Shown: in pieces, positions 11,925-22,500 of the stretch
Layout of the letters: every line of letters begins with the position of its first letter
Numbering within the stretch: position 1 is the stretch's first letter
DNA from: Neostapfia colusana
Lineage: Eukaryota; Streptophyta; Magnoliopsida; Poales; Poaceae
DNA: 64,000 bases
Assembly: GCA_030760725.1 (NCBI GenBank)
Contig: JASWHV010000010.1
Span: forward strand, 39,189,760 to 39,253,759
Direction: 5' to 3'
The notes under the pieces: model-generated
Told to the model about the DNA's origin: nothing
The model's input: only the letters and a program-made list of their open reading frames with translations
Databases searched by the model: none
Program-made: the position numbers and the translations under genes

Positions 11925-13650
11925 CACTGACAGGTGGGGCAGGCCCTCACCTTCGTCTACCTCGCGCCTGGCCGGCCTCCTCGCCGGAGGAGCGACTGTG
12001 CCTCGCCGGAACGGCTGCCCCGTGCCTTAGACGGCTCAATTCTCGCTGCCTGTGCCTAAAATCCGACGAGGAACACTCTGGTGAGTTGGTGGTGGCGCTA
12101 AATGGCCGGAAATATCTCCCCGACAGTGGCAGCGGCAAACCTCACCCCGGCGCCGTCGTTCTCGCGTAGCAGGCGAGTATTCCGGTTGGGGAGAGCACCG
12201 CAGGCATCAGGGTCATGTGAGGAGCACGTTCTTGCACACAAAAGTGGGTGAAAACTCGTGCAAGGTGTAGCTCGACGGTGAACCGAAGTGTTTTCCCATG
12301 GCGGTGCGAAAATTGACTAGAACACGGCCAACAATTGATGGTTTTCTTTGGTTCTTTGTCGGGGATGGGCGTTAGAGAGTGCAGAAGCTATGTGCACGTG
12401 AGCTCGAGGCATGGTTGATCGTGCAACCCGAATTTGGGTATGAACCGAGCCTCGTCCTTCTACACTAGGGTTCGGGAAACAGTGAAATTCAAGCTACTCG
12501 ATGAATCTTTTGCCACACGGCTGGCGGTTACACCATCCAGGGCTACTCACGCACCTTTCTTGTACAGAAAGTCGGGGAAGAGGGTGGCCGGAGTAGGCTG
12601 TCGATGGTGAGCCGATCGGCGAGTTCCGGTGCACCTCGGAGCTTTGGCGCCAAACCGCGTTTCTCGAGCAGTTCTGATCGGCAAATCTTGAAGGGACTTT
12701 GGAGAGGGCTAGAGCACGTCCAGGCTACTTTTTGCTATAGACGGCCTGAGCAGCCGAGCTCAGCAGGCGGTGGTCGATCGAGAGCGAGAGCTATCGGTGG
12801 TGTGCGGTGTGAACGAAGCACCCATGGCAACCGAGCTGAGGAGGAGGAGAAGTAGAGCTGGGGCACTCGGGCGGCCGCTCTTATCTCCAACGCGTGCGCC
12901 GACGTCGGGCAACGGGAACCAGCTCGGTGGAAGCGTCGTGCGACGGGTCGGCCGGGAGCTGGCGCGCAGTGATCAGCTCGGGAAAACAGAGAGAGAGAGG
13001 GAAACAGTCGTTGGTTTGCTTTGGGTGGCTGACAATTGGGCCCCACCTCCCCCCTTTGTTTAGTCAAATTTTTCTGATATTTTTCCATCCAGCAACTCAA
13101 CATTAATGGCCTGACTTCACCCCAAAGTTAAGGTTTGAATTTGCTGAATTCAAATGGTTTGAATTCTGGTGTAGAATTTGAATGGGTTTGATCATTTGAA
13201 TTTGAAAAGGAGTTTGAATTCTCCACTTTGGTTTGTCCCAAACACATAGCAAACCAGCCCCAAAATTTCCAATTTTTGTCATGGCTGCTCATTCAAAGGT
13301 GGAGAACACAATTGTGAAACCAAAATTTCAAATTGAGGGAATTGGAATTTGAAACTGAATTTGAAATTCAGATTAGAGGGCTTCTCCTTTTAATCCCAAA
13401 CAAATATAAAAATTCCTCCAAATGATCTGAAATTTGGAAGGGTGAATATTTGGAATATGAAGATCCAAGCTGTGCATTTAGATCTCCATGTTTGGAAGTT
13501 TTGGGAAGTCTAAACCCTCACTTTGAACTCACCCCATTATAATTCAAAGTTTTAATTCCCCTCATTTTTCATAAGTGTACATGAGCTGACTTTTCTTGCT
13601 ACCACTTTTGGGGATTTTATAGAAGGAACAATAGAAATGGAGAAAGAATT
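11925..13650. other. Unassigned stretch, probably old transposon sequence
   Basis: Nothing here matches the A-G elements. The first 1.1 kb is GC-rich and looks like grass LTR or leader sequence. From about 13060 it becomes AT-rich with many GAATTTGAATTC-like runs typical of decayed gypsy LTRs. The open frames in the GC-rich part (for example 12604-12855 and 12735-13103) overlap on both strands, lack recognisable domains and reflect base composition. It may be the 5' part of LTR fragment I, into which A could have inserted, but I see no clear LTR terminus. Confidence 0.45.
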
Positions 13651-13730
13651 ATAAAAATGGTGGGGAATGGGAAAAAAGATAGCTGAAATGAGCCAATTCC
13701 AATTTGTCGAAGTGCGCTGTCAACACTCCC

Positions 13731-14015
13731 CCCCTGCGGAGGGGGTGAGGTCCGGCACTGCTGGACAGGTGGCGCCTTCAGAGCTCACCCCTGCGGTGGG
13801 GGTGAGGTCCGGCACTGCTGGATATGTGGTGACTTCAGAGCTCACCCCTGCGGAGGGGATGAGGTCCGGCACTGCTGGACACGTGGCGCCCTCAGAGGTC
13901 ACCCCTGCGGAGGGTGTGAGGTCCGGCACTACTGGACACATGGCGCCCTCGGAGCTCACCCCTGCAGACGGGGTGAGGTCCGGCACTGCTGGCCACGTGG
14001 CCGGCCCAGGGCTCG
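13731..14015 (+). repeat. 57-bp tandem repeat, five units
   Basis: Units start with CCCCTGC at 13731, 13788, 13845, 13902 and 13959, an exact 57-bp spacing, and degenerate after about 14015. Each contains GGTCCGGCACTGCTGG followed by a site related to ACACGTGGC. Because 57 is divisible by 3, stop-free frames arise on both strands; they are repeat artefacts, not genes. Confidence 0.92.
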
Positions 14016-14296
14016 CCTCTGAGGAGAAGGGAGGCCTGGCCCCGCTGGACACGTGACGCCCTCAGAGCTCGCCCATGAGGAGAATGGAGGCCCGGCCCCA
14101 CTGGACACGTGGCGCCATCGGAGCTCACTCCTGCGGAGGGGGCGAGGTCCTTAGGAGGTTTTTCTCCTGTGCGGGGCGTACCCGGTACTGAGGGTACCGA
14201 CACAATTTCCCCCACATTGCCGCCGCACCAAATCAATTGTGGAAAAGTTTGTTAGAATTTTGCTCCAATTGGAGTAGCACTCTTCCCCCCCCCCCT

Positions 14297-14304
14297 TATA
14301 TATA
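14297..14304 (+). promoter_or_regulatory. TATA box of LTR fragment I
   Basis: TATATATA follows an 11-base C run and precedes TTGGCCGCAACC, the same leader start that follows the TATA box of B's LTRs. Confidence 0.6.
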
Positions 14305-15375
14305 GAACCCAAACCCCCCTTGGCCGCAACCCCTTTCCCTTTTTCCCCCTCCCAAGTCGGTGACTTGGAGGCCCAAGCCCCCAACCCGCCGAGTTGGACC
14401 CCCTCTCGGCGAAGTTCAGTCGCAGGTGAGCCCGCCGACGAGCCCCGTCATGCCTCGCCGTCGCCAGAAAAGAGCCGACAATCTGTCGTGCCCTAATCTT
14501 CCATAGAAAAATTCCTCGCTGCTGCCATTGCTAGGAGAAAGGCCCTGCCACCAAAAGGAAGTGAGGTAGGTCTTTGTTACCATCTTACGACGTTGTCGCT
14601 GTTTCTACGCATCCGTTTTCTTCACTCCCTTCGAACGGAAACTTTTTCGTGTGGACAGATCACGTTTTGATCGGGTTTTGATGGTGGAATTGATCTAGAT
14701 CTTGAGTCAAGATCATCACCACGTCCACACTTGATCCCTACACCCTTGTTCATCATAAAACCCCATGAAAGCTCATTAAAACATGCAAGAACACGTACAA
14801 ACTGGTTTAATAAGACAGCACCATAGGATTTACATTCATCTACACCATTGCATCTTGAGGAAAGTTTGTGCATGATGTTTGATTGCTGTAAATTTTGTAT
14901 GTGCGTGGTCGTGAGTAGAAGGACAAGCTCTGGAAGCTATCTACGAAGAACTACAGCACCAAGACTTCGAGACGCTTGAGCAACAAGAGCCACGGGAGCA
15001 AGGCAAGTGCCCCTTGACCATATTGATCCCATGTTTTGAAACTGTTTTGTTTGCGAAAACTCGTATGCTTGAGTCAACTTGATGGGCCACCCTTTTATAG
15101 GAGTTTACTAGTTTTGTTAACCATCCTTGTCGCCGGGAAGTTGATGAGTCGGGTATGGTCGTTTTTTCTTTTTGCTTCGCTTAATCCACGGGATAGGGAA
15201 GCTGAATTAAAACATGGTTAGCTACTGCACTCATATGGATAATGATGATGAGAACTTGATGATGTTAATGAGCATGGGATCGGGGTGATCTAGGCAAGCT
15301 TGGTTCATGGATGTTGCTTAATGAGATGGTGGTTTACTTGCCTTAGATCTAAGGACCGGTTCATGCCAGCACATG

Positions 15376-15854
15376 TGTGACACCCTCAATTTCGATTTCT
15401 GCATGCATTCATATTTTATATAAAGAAAACATTTAAAAAGAAGTGGAAACAGAAAAAGAAGGAAAAGGATAGCCGAAAAGAGCTAATTCCAGTTCACCGA
15501 GAAGCACCGAAGACATTTCCCGCGGCCCTCTGGCCACGTGGCGCCTTCGGAGCTCATCCCTACGAAGGGGGAGAGGTCCGCCGCTAAGCTGGCTACGTGG
15601 CAGGCTCGGAGCTTGCCTCTGTGAAAGGGGCGATGTCCGACCCCGTGGGACATGTGTTGCCCCCGGAGCTAGCCTCTGCGGAGGAGCGAGGCCAGGCCAG
15701 CCCCGCTGGACCACGTGTCGCCTTCGGAGCTAGTCACTGCAGAAAAGAGAGAACCAGCCGCGCTGGACACGTGTCACCTCTGGAGCTCACCTCCGGGAGG
15801 TCCGGTCCTACTGGACACATGTCACCTCCGGAGCTCACCTCCGGGAGGTCCGGT
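15376..15854 (+). mobile_element. LTR fragment H: family 2-like LTR start, cut by B
   Basis: It begins TGTGACACCCTCAATTTCG inside fragment I and shows the family 2 U3 with several G-box-bearing repeat units (for example near 15535, 15711 and 15768). It ends at 15854, where B's 5' LTR starts. The last five bases, CCGGT (15850-15854), would be B's target duplication. The rest of H is not found in the window, presumably because it lies beyond the lost right flanks of B and C. Confidence 0.75.
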
Positions 15855-16049
15855 TGTGACACCCTCATTTTTCGATTTCTGCATATATTCATGTTTTATA
15901 AACATTTTTATGGGATTGAAATAGAGAAGAATCAAAAGATAGCCAAAAGGAGCCAATTTCAGTTCGCCTGGAGCGCCATAGACATTTTCCGCAGGTCGCT
16001 GGCTCCGTGGCAGGCTCGGGGCTCATTCCCTCAAAGGGGGAGAGGTCCG

Positions 16050-16545
16050 TCCCTGCTAGACACGTGTCGCTCTCGGAGCTCACCTCCGGGAGGTCCGACA
16101 CTGCCGGACACGTGTCACCTCCGGAGCTCGCCTCCGGGAGGTCCGACGCTGATGGGCACGTGTCGACCTCGGAGCTCGTCTCTAAGGAAAAAGGGAAGTC
16201 CGGCGCTACTTGATGTGTGTTATTCTTGGAGCTCACATCAGGAGAGAGGGAGGTCCGGAATTGACACATGGCACCCCGGAGCCACCTCCGAAGAGAGGGG
16301 GAGGTCTGGAACTGACACGTGGTGTTCGCGGAGCTCGCCTCTGTTGAGATGGGAATTCCCGACCCACCAGACACGTGGCGCACACGGAGCCCACCTCTGA
16401 AGAGGGAGGTTCCTGCCCGCCAGGATACGTGGCGCACACGGAGCCCTCCTCTGAGAAAGAGGAAGGTCTCGCTCGCTTGACACGCGGCACAACCGGAGCT
16501 CGTCTTTGCGGAAAAGGGAGACCAGGCCCCTGATGGACACGTGGA
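16050..16545 (+). promoter_or_regulatory. G-box/ABRE-like site array in B 5' LTR U3
   Basis: Roughly 50-57-bp units each carry a site of the form ACACGTGTC or ACACGTGGC or a close variant (about 16058, 16108, 16157, 16263, 16314, 16370, 16425, 16478, 16537), usually followed by GGAGCTC. ACGTGGC/ACGTGTC is the core of plant abscisic acid response elements bound by bZIP factors. The array lies 200-700 bp upstream of the TATA box, a position suited to promoter control. Function is inferred. Confidence 0.55.
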
Positions 16546-16754
16546 GCTTCCGGAGCTCATCACCGCGTAAGGACGCGATTCTGAAGCGGTTTTTCTTCTA
16601 TATGTATGGGAATCCCGTGTACTAAGGAAACCGACACGACTTCCACAATGTTACCGAACCAAATCGGCAAGAGATAAGTTGTTAAGATCCAAAAACAATT
16701 TGAATAAGACTCTTATTCGAATTCCGATCAGATTAGGACTCTTCTCTTCCCGAT

Positions 16755-16762
16755 TATAAATA
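16755..16762 (+). promoter_or_regulatory. TATA box of family 2 LTR (B 5' LTR)
   Basis: TATAAATA precedes TTTGGCCGCAACC and an ATG-free leader. The identical box is at 24919-24926 in the 3' LTR. Confidence 0.75.
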
Positions 16763-18593
16763 GAACAGAAGACCTTTGGCCGCAACCACGAACTTCTTTT
16801 CCACCTCCTGAGCCGACAACTTAGGGTCATAGCCCCAGCTCGCCGAGTAAACCTCTTCGCCGAAGTACAACCGCCGGAGAGACCGCCGACGAGCCTAGAT
16901 CGCGATTTCCATCGGCGGGGGAAAACCCCGACGATCTGTCTCACTAGGAAAAGGACCTCGAGACCAAGAAGAACGTAAGTTAGGTCTCCAATACTACCTT
17001 ATGACATCATCGTGATTTCTTTGCATCTGTTCTTTGATCCCTTTCGAACAGAAGCTTTTTCATGGACAGATCACGTGTTGATCGGTTTGATGTAGAGTCA
17101 AGATCATCGCCATGTCCACATTTGATCCAAACACCTCTGTTCATCGTAAAACCCATGCAAACCATGCAATAACACGTACAAACTGATCTAATAGAAATTG
17201 ATCATAGGATAGCATGCATATGCATCATCGCATATAGTTAAAGTTTGTGCATGATATTGATTGTTGCGAATCTTGTATGTGTGTGATCGCGAATAGAAGG
17301 ACAAGCCCAGGGAGCTACCTACGACGGACTACAACAACAAGATTTTGAACAACCAGAACCGCCAGAACAAGGCAAGTGCCCCTTGACCATATTGATCCTA
17401 TGTTTTGAAAAACTGTTTTGTTTGTAAAAGGGTGTGGGTGCTAAGTCAAACATGATGGGAAACCCGTTCTATAGGAGTTTACTAGTTTTGGTTAAACCAC
17501 CCTTGTCGCCAGGGAAGTTTATGAGTTGGGAATTGTTTTTTCTTTTATGCTACGCTGAGTCCATGGGATTGGGAAGCGAGATAGATGTGTCTAGCTAACT
17601 GCACTTATAATGATAATGAGAAACTGATGTTGTTAATGAACATGGATCGGAGGGAGATCTAGGCAAGCCTGGATTTGTGAATGAGGTAGCCTGAAATGCT
17701 GGTTACTTGCCATAGATCTAACGACCGGTTCATGCGAGCACATGCAGGATAACAGTTCCACCACAAGGCCAAGTATGGGTGCGGCTTAGCTGACTAATTA
17801 GGTAAGTTACTAGATTGCTATGGACCGTGGAAGGCGCGGGGAATTGGAGTCGAGTGAGCAATGCCCTGGGAACTACATGGCACAAGAGGGGACCCGTGGG
17901 TGGGAGAATTGGAGTTTCTAGTCTGCCGGTGAAACCTTAGTGAGTCCATACATCTAGTAGCCCCTTTGAAAAGGCTATTTTGTGATCTCTTGGCCATACA
18001 CCGCTGGTTGTGTACTGGTATAATTGAGGTTGGAGTCGCCGACGGGTGACAAAATCACAAACTTGTGGGTAAAGAGGTGCAAACTTTGCAGAGTCTAAAA
18101 CTATCATGATAGCCGAGCTTACGGTCACGAGCGCCTGGCCAACTTCCATGATTAGATGGATGGTTATTTTGGGATGGTTTTGTATGGTTTTGGTTATGGA
18201 TTGATTTTGGTTTGGTTTTCGGGACTGTTGAGTCTGGATGATAAGATTTGTTGCATGACTGTTGAGTCATAGCAACGAGATTGGTCTCGGTGAGAGACGG
18301 AAATTGTTCATGAGTTGAAATGGTAGCGAATATGGGATGGTATTCGTGAGATGGTAGCGAATACGAGAAGGTATTTGTGAGCAAGAATGAAGTTGACTAA
18401 TGTTTGGTTGGACATGGAAAGTGATGAACATAATGGAGGTATGGTTGGTATTTTAATACATGTTGGGAATTATGTTCACTTAAAGTTAAGTTGCTGTTTT
18501 ATTGTGGTTTTTGATAAATACCTTTGCTTTCTGCAATGAGCCTTTTTATACCTACATTGTTTTGAGCTACATATCATATTTTCCCGCACTTGC

Positions 18594-18613
18594 TGAGTAC
18601 ATCATTGTACTCA
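18594..18613 (+). other. Conserved stem-loop, family 2 form (B 5' LTR)
   Basis: TGAGTACA-TCAT-TGTACTCA can form an 8-bp stem. The same hairpin is at 26762-26781 and, on the minus strand, at 27520-27539. Family 1 has the form TGAGTACC-nnn-GGTACTCA (2301-2319, 11566-11584, 32699-32717, 41912-41930, 47236-47254, 56508-56526, 62523-62541). The last stem pair is A-T in family 2 and C-G in family 1. It lies about 31-35 nt upstream of the putative exon 3 acceptor. Confidence 0.6.
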
Positions 18614-18996
18614 AACTTGCATTATTATTTCATCATCAGCAACAGGAGAAGATTACTATGAAGACCAAGTGGAGCATTAGGCGTTTAATCAGTCCTCAAC
18701 CTTGCCTGTGGGGATGGAGTAGAGATGGAGCCGCCGCTGCTGCTTAGATTGCTTCTGCACTAGTTAGAACACTTCCGCTGCATAGAAATAAGACTTCTGC
18801 TGTAAGATTAGACTTCCGCTGCCAAGCTGAGTCCAAGACTCATGAAACCTTGTAATAAACTCTTTTATACGTGGTTATATAGATTCTGAAATTCAGTTTG
18901 TGGATGATGTGTATATGTGTGATGAACATCCTGCGCACACATATGCATCAATTCTCGGTTTTGTGGTTTTTCCATGAAATTGAGGGCGTCACAGAT

Positions 18997-19009
18997 TGGT
19001 ATCAGAGCC
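18997..19009 (+). other. Primer-binding site, element B
   Basis: TGGTATCAGAGCC lies three bases after the LTR end and is complementary to initiator tRNA-Met, as in family 1. Confidence 0.95.
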
Positions 19010-19525
19010 ACGGGTTGACGGTAGGTTATACGCTTAGATAGAAGTCACAAGTTGGTATCAGACACAGATTGGTATCAACCTGCCACGGGTTGATCGTAGA
19101 TCACACAACATAGATAGATCACATATGGGGTAAGCTAAGCCACGCTGACCATAGGATGCAAGCCGAGGATGCATAGATTGGCATTGGAACTACCTTGACA
19201 TAGGATACAAGACTAGGAGAAGCCATAGTTGGATCACAGATTGGCATCACCCTAAGCCATATAGGACCCCCCATTGAATCAGCCTTGAATAGGAGTTGTG
19301 TGAGCCCTTGTGATGATTGCTTGTGATTGTGTGCTTAGTGTGAGTTGTAGGATGTCTCAAGCGTTGTACATACCCACACATAAGTAGAAAGAGGTGTAAG
19401 ATGCCTCGACACTTGTTCACATCCTCATATGGGCTAATATATATAGTCCAATCCACCTTGATGCATATAGTGAGGGGGATCCATCTAACCTTCTAACCTC
19501 TATTCTATTTCGTTCTCTCTCATAG
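19010..19525 (+). other. Untranslated leader between PBS and gag of B
   Basis: This stretch has no credible gene. It contains several near-repeats of AGATTGGTATCA / CACGGGTTGA related to the PBS region (19038-19100 and around 19225-19245). It ends in CGTTCTCTCTCATAG directly before the gag ATG, a strong-looking 3' splice site. Confidence 0.6.
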
Positions 19526-22500
19526 ATGGTGAGAGGAAACGCTGACCGCCAAGGAAGGAATGTCCATGGCAACCAAGAGGATGGCCACGATGAAGTTCCT
19601 GTTAACCCCGGAGCTGGTGAGAACAACCTGGAACGGTTGATGGCCATGCAGAATCAACTTATGCAAACCATGATCCAAACTTTGGGTTAGTTGCAGGCCA
19701 ACAACAACAACCCCGTTCCGGCACCACCGCCACCACCGCCGGTTCATAATAGACTGGGAGAGTTCATGAGGACTCGACCACCCACCTTTGCTCAAGATAA
19801 CGACCCCATGGAGGCCGACGACTGGTTGAAATCCATGGAGAAGAAGCTTGCCATAGTTCAGTGAAATGACCGAGAGAAGGTTCTCTTTGCGTCGCACCAA
19901 CTCATCGGAGCTGCCACTGACTGGTGGGATGCCCTGTGCAACGCTCACGTCGACCCGGAGACAATCACTTGGACAGAGTTCAAGGAGAGTTTCTGCTCTT
20001 ATTACATCCCTGCGGATGTAATGATGCTCAAGAGACAGGAGTTTGAAGGTCTCCGTCAAGGACAGAAAAGCGTGAATGAGTATCTCAACAAGTTCACGCA
20101 ACGGTCCCGGTACGCCCCCGAAGATGTCAACTCGGACCAACGGAAGCAGTACCTATTCATGAGAGGGTTGAACAATGAAATCCAGGTTCAGCTCCTCAAC
20201 AATGACTACGCGAGTTTCTAGAAGCTGGTTGACAAGGCTATAGTGGTTGAAAGCAAGATCCGAGAGATTGAGCGAGAGGGAAAGAGAAAGATGCCATACA
20301 TGCCCTCATCTGCACCGCAGTATGGATCAACCGCTCCTGCATACCGCCCTAATCAGCCACCACAGCAACGACCCGTTGCACAAGCACTTCGTGTACCTTT
20401 GCCTCCTGTGCCCCCACACAACATGGGCGCTCTTGTTCAAAACCCCGGCCCCAACGTATCTGCTGCCATGGGCAACAGGGCATGCTTTGCATGCGGGGAA
20501 CCAGGACACTTCGCAAGTCAGTGCCCGAGGAGAGGTCCTGGACAGCAAGGCAACGTGCTCAAGCAGAACCCATGGCTGAACGGAGGGGACAATCAAGGAA
20601 ACCGTGGACAGCAGAACTATGCTCGCGACAACGTGAACCATGTCTCTGCTGAGGAAGCACAAAAAGATGAGGACGTCGTAATTGGTATGTTCCTTGCGAA
20701 CTCCAACCCAGCAACCATCTTATTTGATTCTGGAGCATCACATTCCTTCATATCATCCAAGTATGTTGCCAAGCATAGTCTACCCATATCACACTTAAAT
20801 TGTACTATGTTGGTTAATTCTCCTGGTGGAGAGATGAGGACTAATATAGTATGTCCGAAAGTAAGTCTTAAAATAAGGGGGGTAGACTTCCTGGCCAAAC
20901 TCATTGTCTTGGATTCCCAAGGGCTTGACATAATACTCGGGATGGATTGGTTAAGCAAGCACAACGGAGTAATCCAATGTGCTGAAAGGAGCGTGCAGTT
21001 GACAAACGAGCACGGTATTCGTATCGAGTTTGAGTCAGCCCGACAAACAACCAAGAAGGCAAGTTTGAACCACATCGAAGGCGCAACATTGGACAGCATT
21101 CCAGTGGCTCAAAAATTCTCGGACGTGTTTCCAGAAGAGCTTCCAGGTATGCCACCTGACCGAGACATTGAGTTTGCCATTTATTTGGTACCCGGAACTG
21201 CACCCATAGCAAAGAGACCCTATAGGATGCCCACCAATGAACTAGTGGAACTCAAGAAGCAAATTCAGGAGCAGTTGGAGAAGGGTTTTATACGTCCAAG
21301 CTCGTCACCATGGGGAGCCCCCGTGCTCTTCGTAGACAAGAAGGATGGGACCCAAAGGATGTGCGTGGACTAAAGGTCTCTCAACGAGGTGACAATCAAG
21401 AACAAATACCCTCTGCCCCATATAGAAGACCTATTTGACCAAATGAAAGGAGCCCGAGTGTTCTCCAAGACTGATCTTCGGTCGGGATACTTCCAGCTGA
21501 AGATTAAGCCCTCCACAATTACCCAAGACTGCCTTTCGAACACGGTATGGTTCGTATGAATATACCGTCATGTCTTTTGGGTTAACAAATGCACACGCAT
21601 ACTTCATGTACCTTATGAACAAGGTTTTCATGGAGTACTTGGATAAGTTCGTCATGGTTTTCATCCACGACATTATGGTGTATTCAAAAAGTGAAGAGGA
21701 GCATGAAGAACATTTGAGATTGACCTTGCAAAAAATGCGTGAGCATCAATTGTATGCCAAGCTTAACAAGTGTCAATTTTGGCTAAAGGAGATATCGTTC
21801 CTAGGCCACATTATCTCCGAGGAAGGAGTGTCGGTTGATCCCGGAAAAGTGGGAGATGTTCTGAAGTGAAACCAACCGCAAAACGTGAAGGACATTCGGA
21901 GTTTTCTTGGGATGGCTGGATACTACCGACGATTCATCAAGGACTTCTGTAAGATAGCAAAACCGATGACGGAGTTGCTAACGAAGGGAAAAGCGTTCCA
22001 GTGGACATCAGCGTGCCAGGAGAGCTTTGAGGAACTCAAGAAAAGGCTAACCACAGCGCCAGTTCTGGTATTACCGGACGTAAGAAAGAGCTTTGACATA
22101 TATTGTGACGCATCGAGACAAGGGCTCGGATGTGTGCTCATGCAAGAAGGACAAGTGGTAGCCTATGCCTCACGACAATTGAAGAAGCACGAGCTTAATT
22201 ATCCTACACATGACTTGGAGCTAGCAGTAGTGCATGCATTGAAGATTTGGAGACATTATATCCTTGGTCATCGATGCGAGATCTATACGGATTATAAAAG
22301 CCTCAAGTACATATTTACACAAACGGACTTGAATTTCAGGCAACGTCGATGGTTGGAACTCATCAAGGATTACGATGTTGGAATCAACTACCACCCTGGA
22401 AGGGCCAATGTAGTAGCTGATGCATTGAGCCGGAAGGGAGCATGTCACCAACTCATGGTTCGGGAGCTACCACCCGAACTACGTAAGGAGTTCGAATGGT

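Larger units (their letters stand above)
13651..15375 (+). mobile_element. LTR fragment I: old family 2-related LTR
   Basis: It follows family 2 LTR order: a leader resembling the start of B's LTR (GATAGCTGAAATGAGCCAATTCC), a G-box-bearing repeat block, a TATA box (14297-14304), a leader ending at GAG|GTAGGT (14565/14566), the putative exon at 14922-15002, and the block CTAAGGACCGGTTCATG near 15349-15365. It stops at GCACATG (15375), where a new LTR (H) begins. Divergence from B is high, so this is an old insertion. Its left boundary is uncertain, and its remainder is not seen elsewhere in the window. Confidence 0.7.
15855..18993 (+). repeat. 5' LTR of element B (3139 bp)
   Basis: It runs from TGTGACACCCTCA to TTGAGGGCGTCACA, with termini complementary over 12 of 13 bases. 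U3 (about 0.9 kb) holds a block of repeat units carrying CACGTG-type sites (16050-16545). The TATA box is at 16755-16762. A leader follows to GTAAGT (16975-16980), then putative exons at 17300-17371 and 18646-18680 and stem-loops at 18101-18112 and 18594-18613. Confidence 0.95.

Noticed and set aside
12604..13103. Overlapping GC-rich ORFs on both strands
   Set aside because: Arg/Gly/Pro-rich composition on both strands, no domain and no conserved partner; explained by GC content.
13667..14056. 129-residue repetitive protein and its antisense 110-residue partner
   Set aside because: Both are products of a 57-bp tandem repeat whose unit is a multiple of three; open frames on both strands of the same repeat are an artefact.
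13731..14115. Possible CRISPR-like array
   Set aside because: Units are contiguous 57-bp tandem copies without unique spacers, and the context is a plant LTR.
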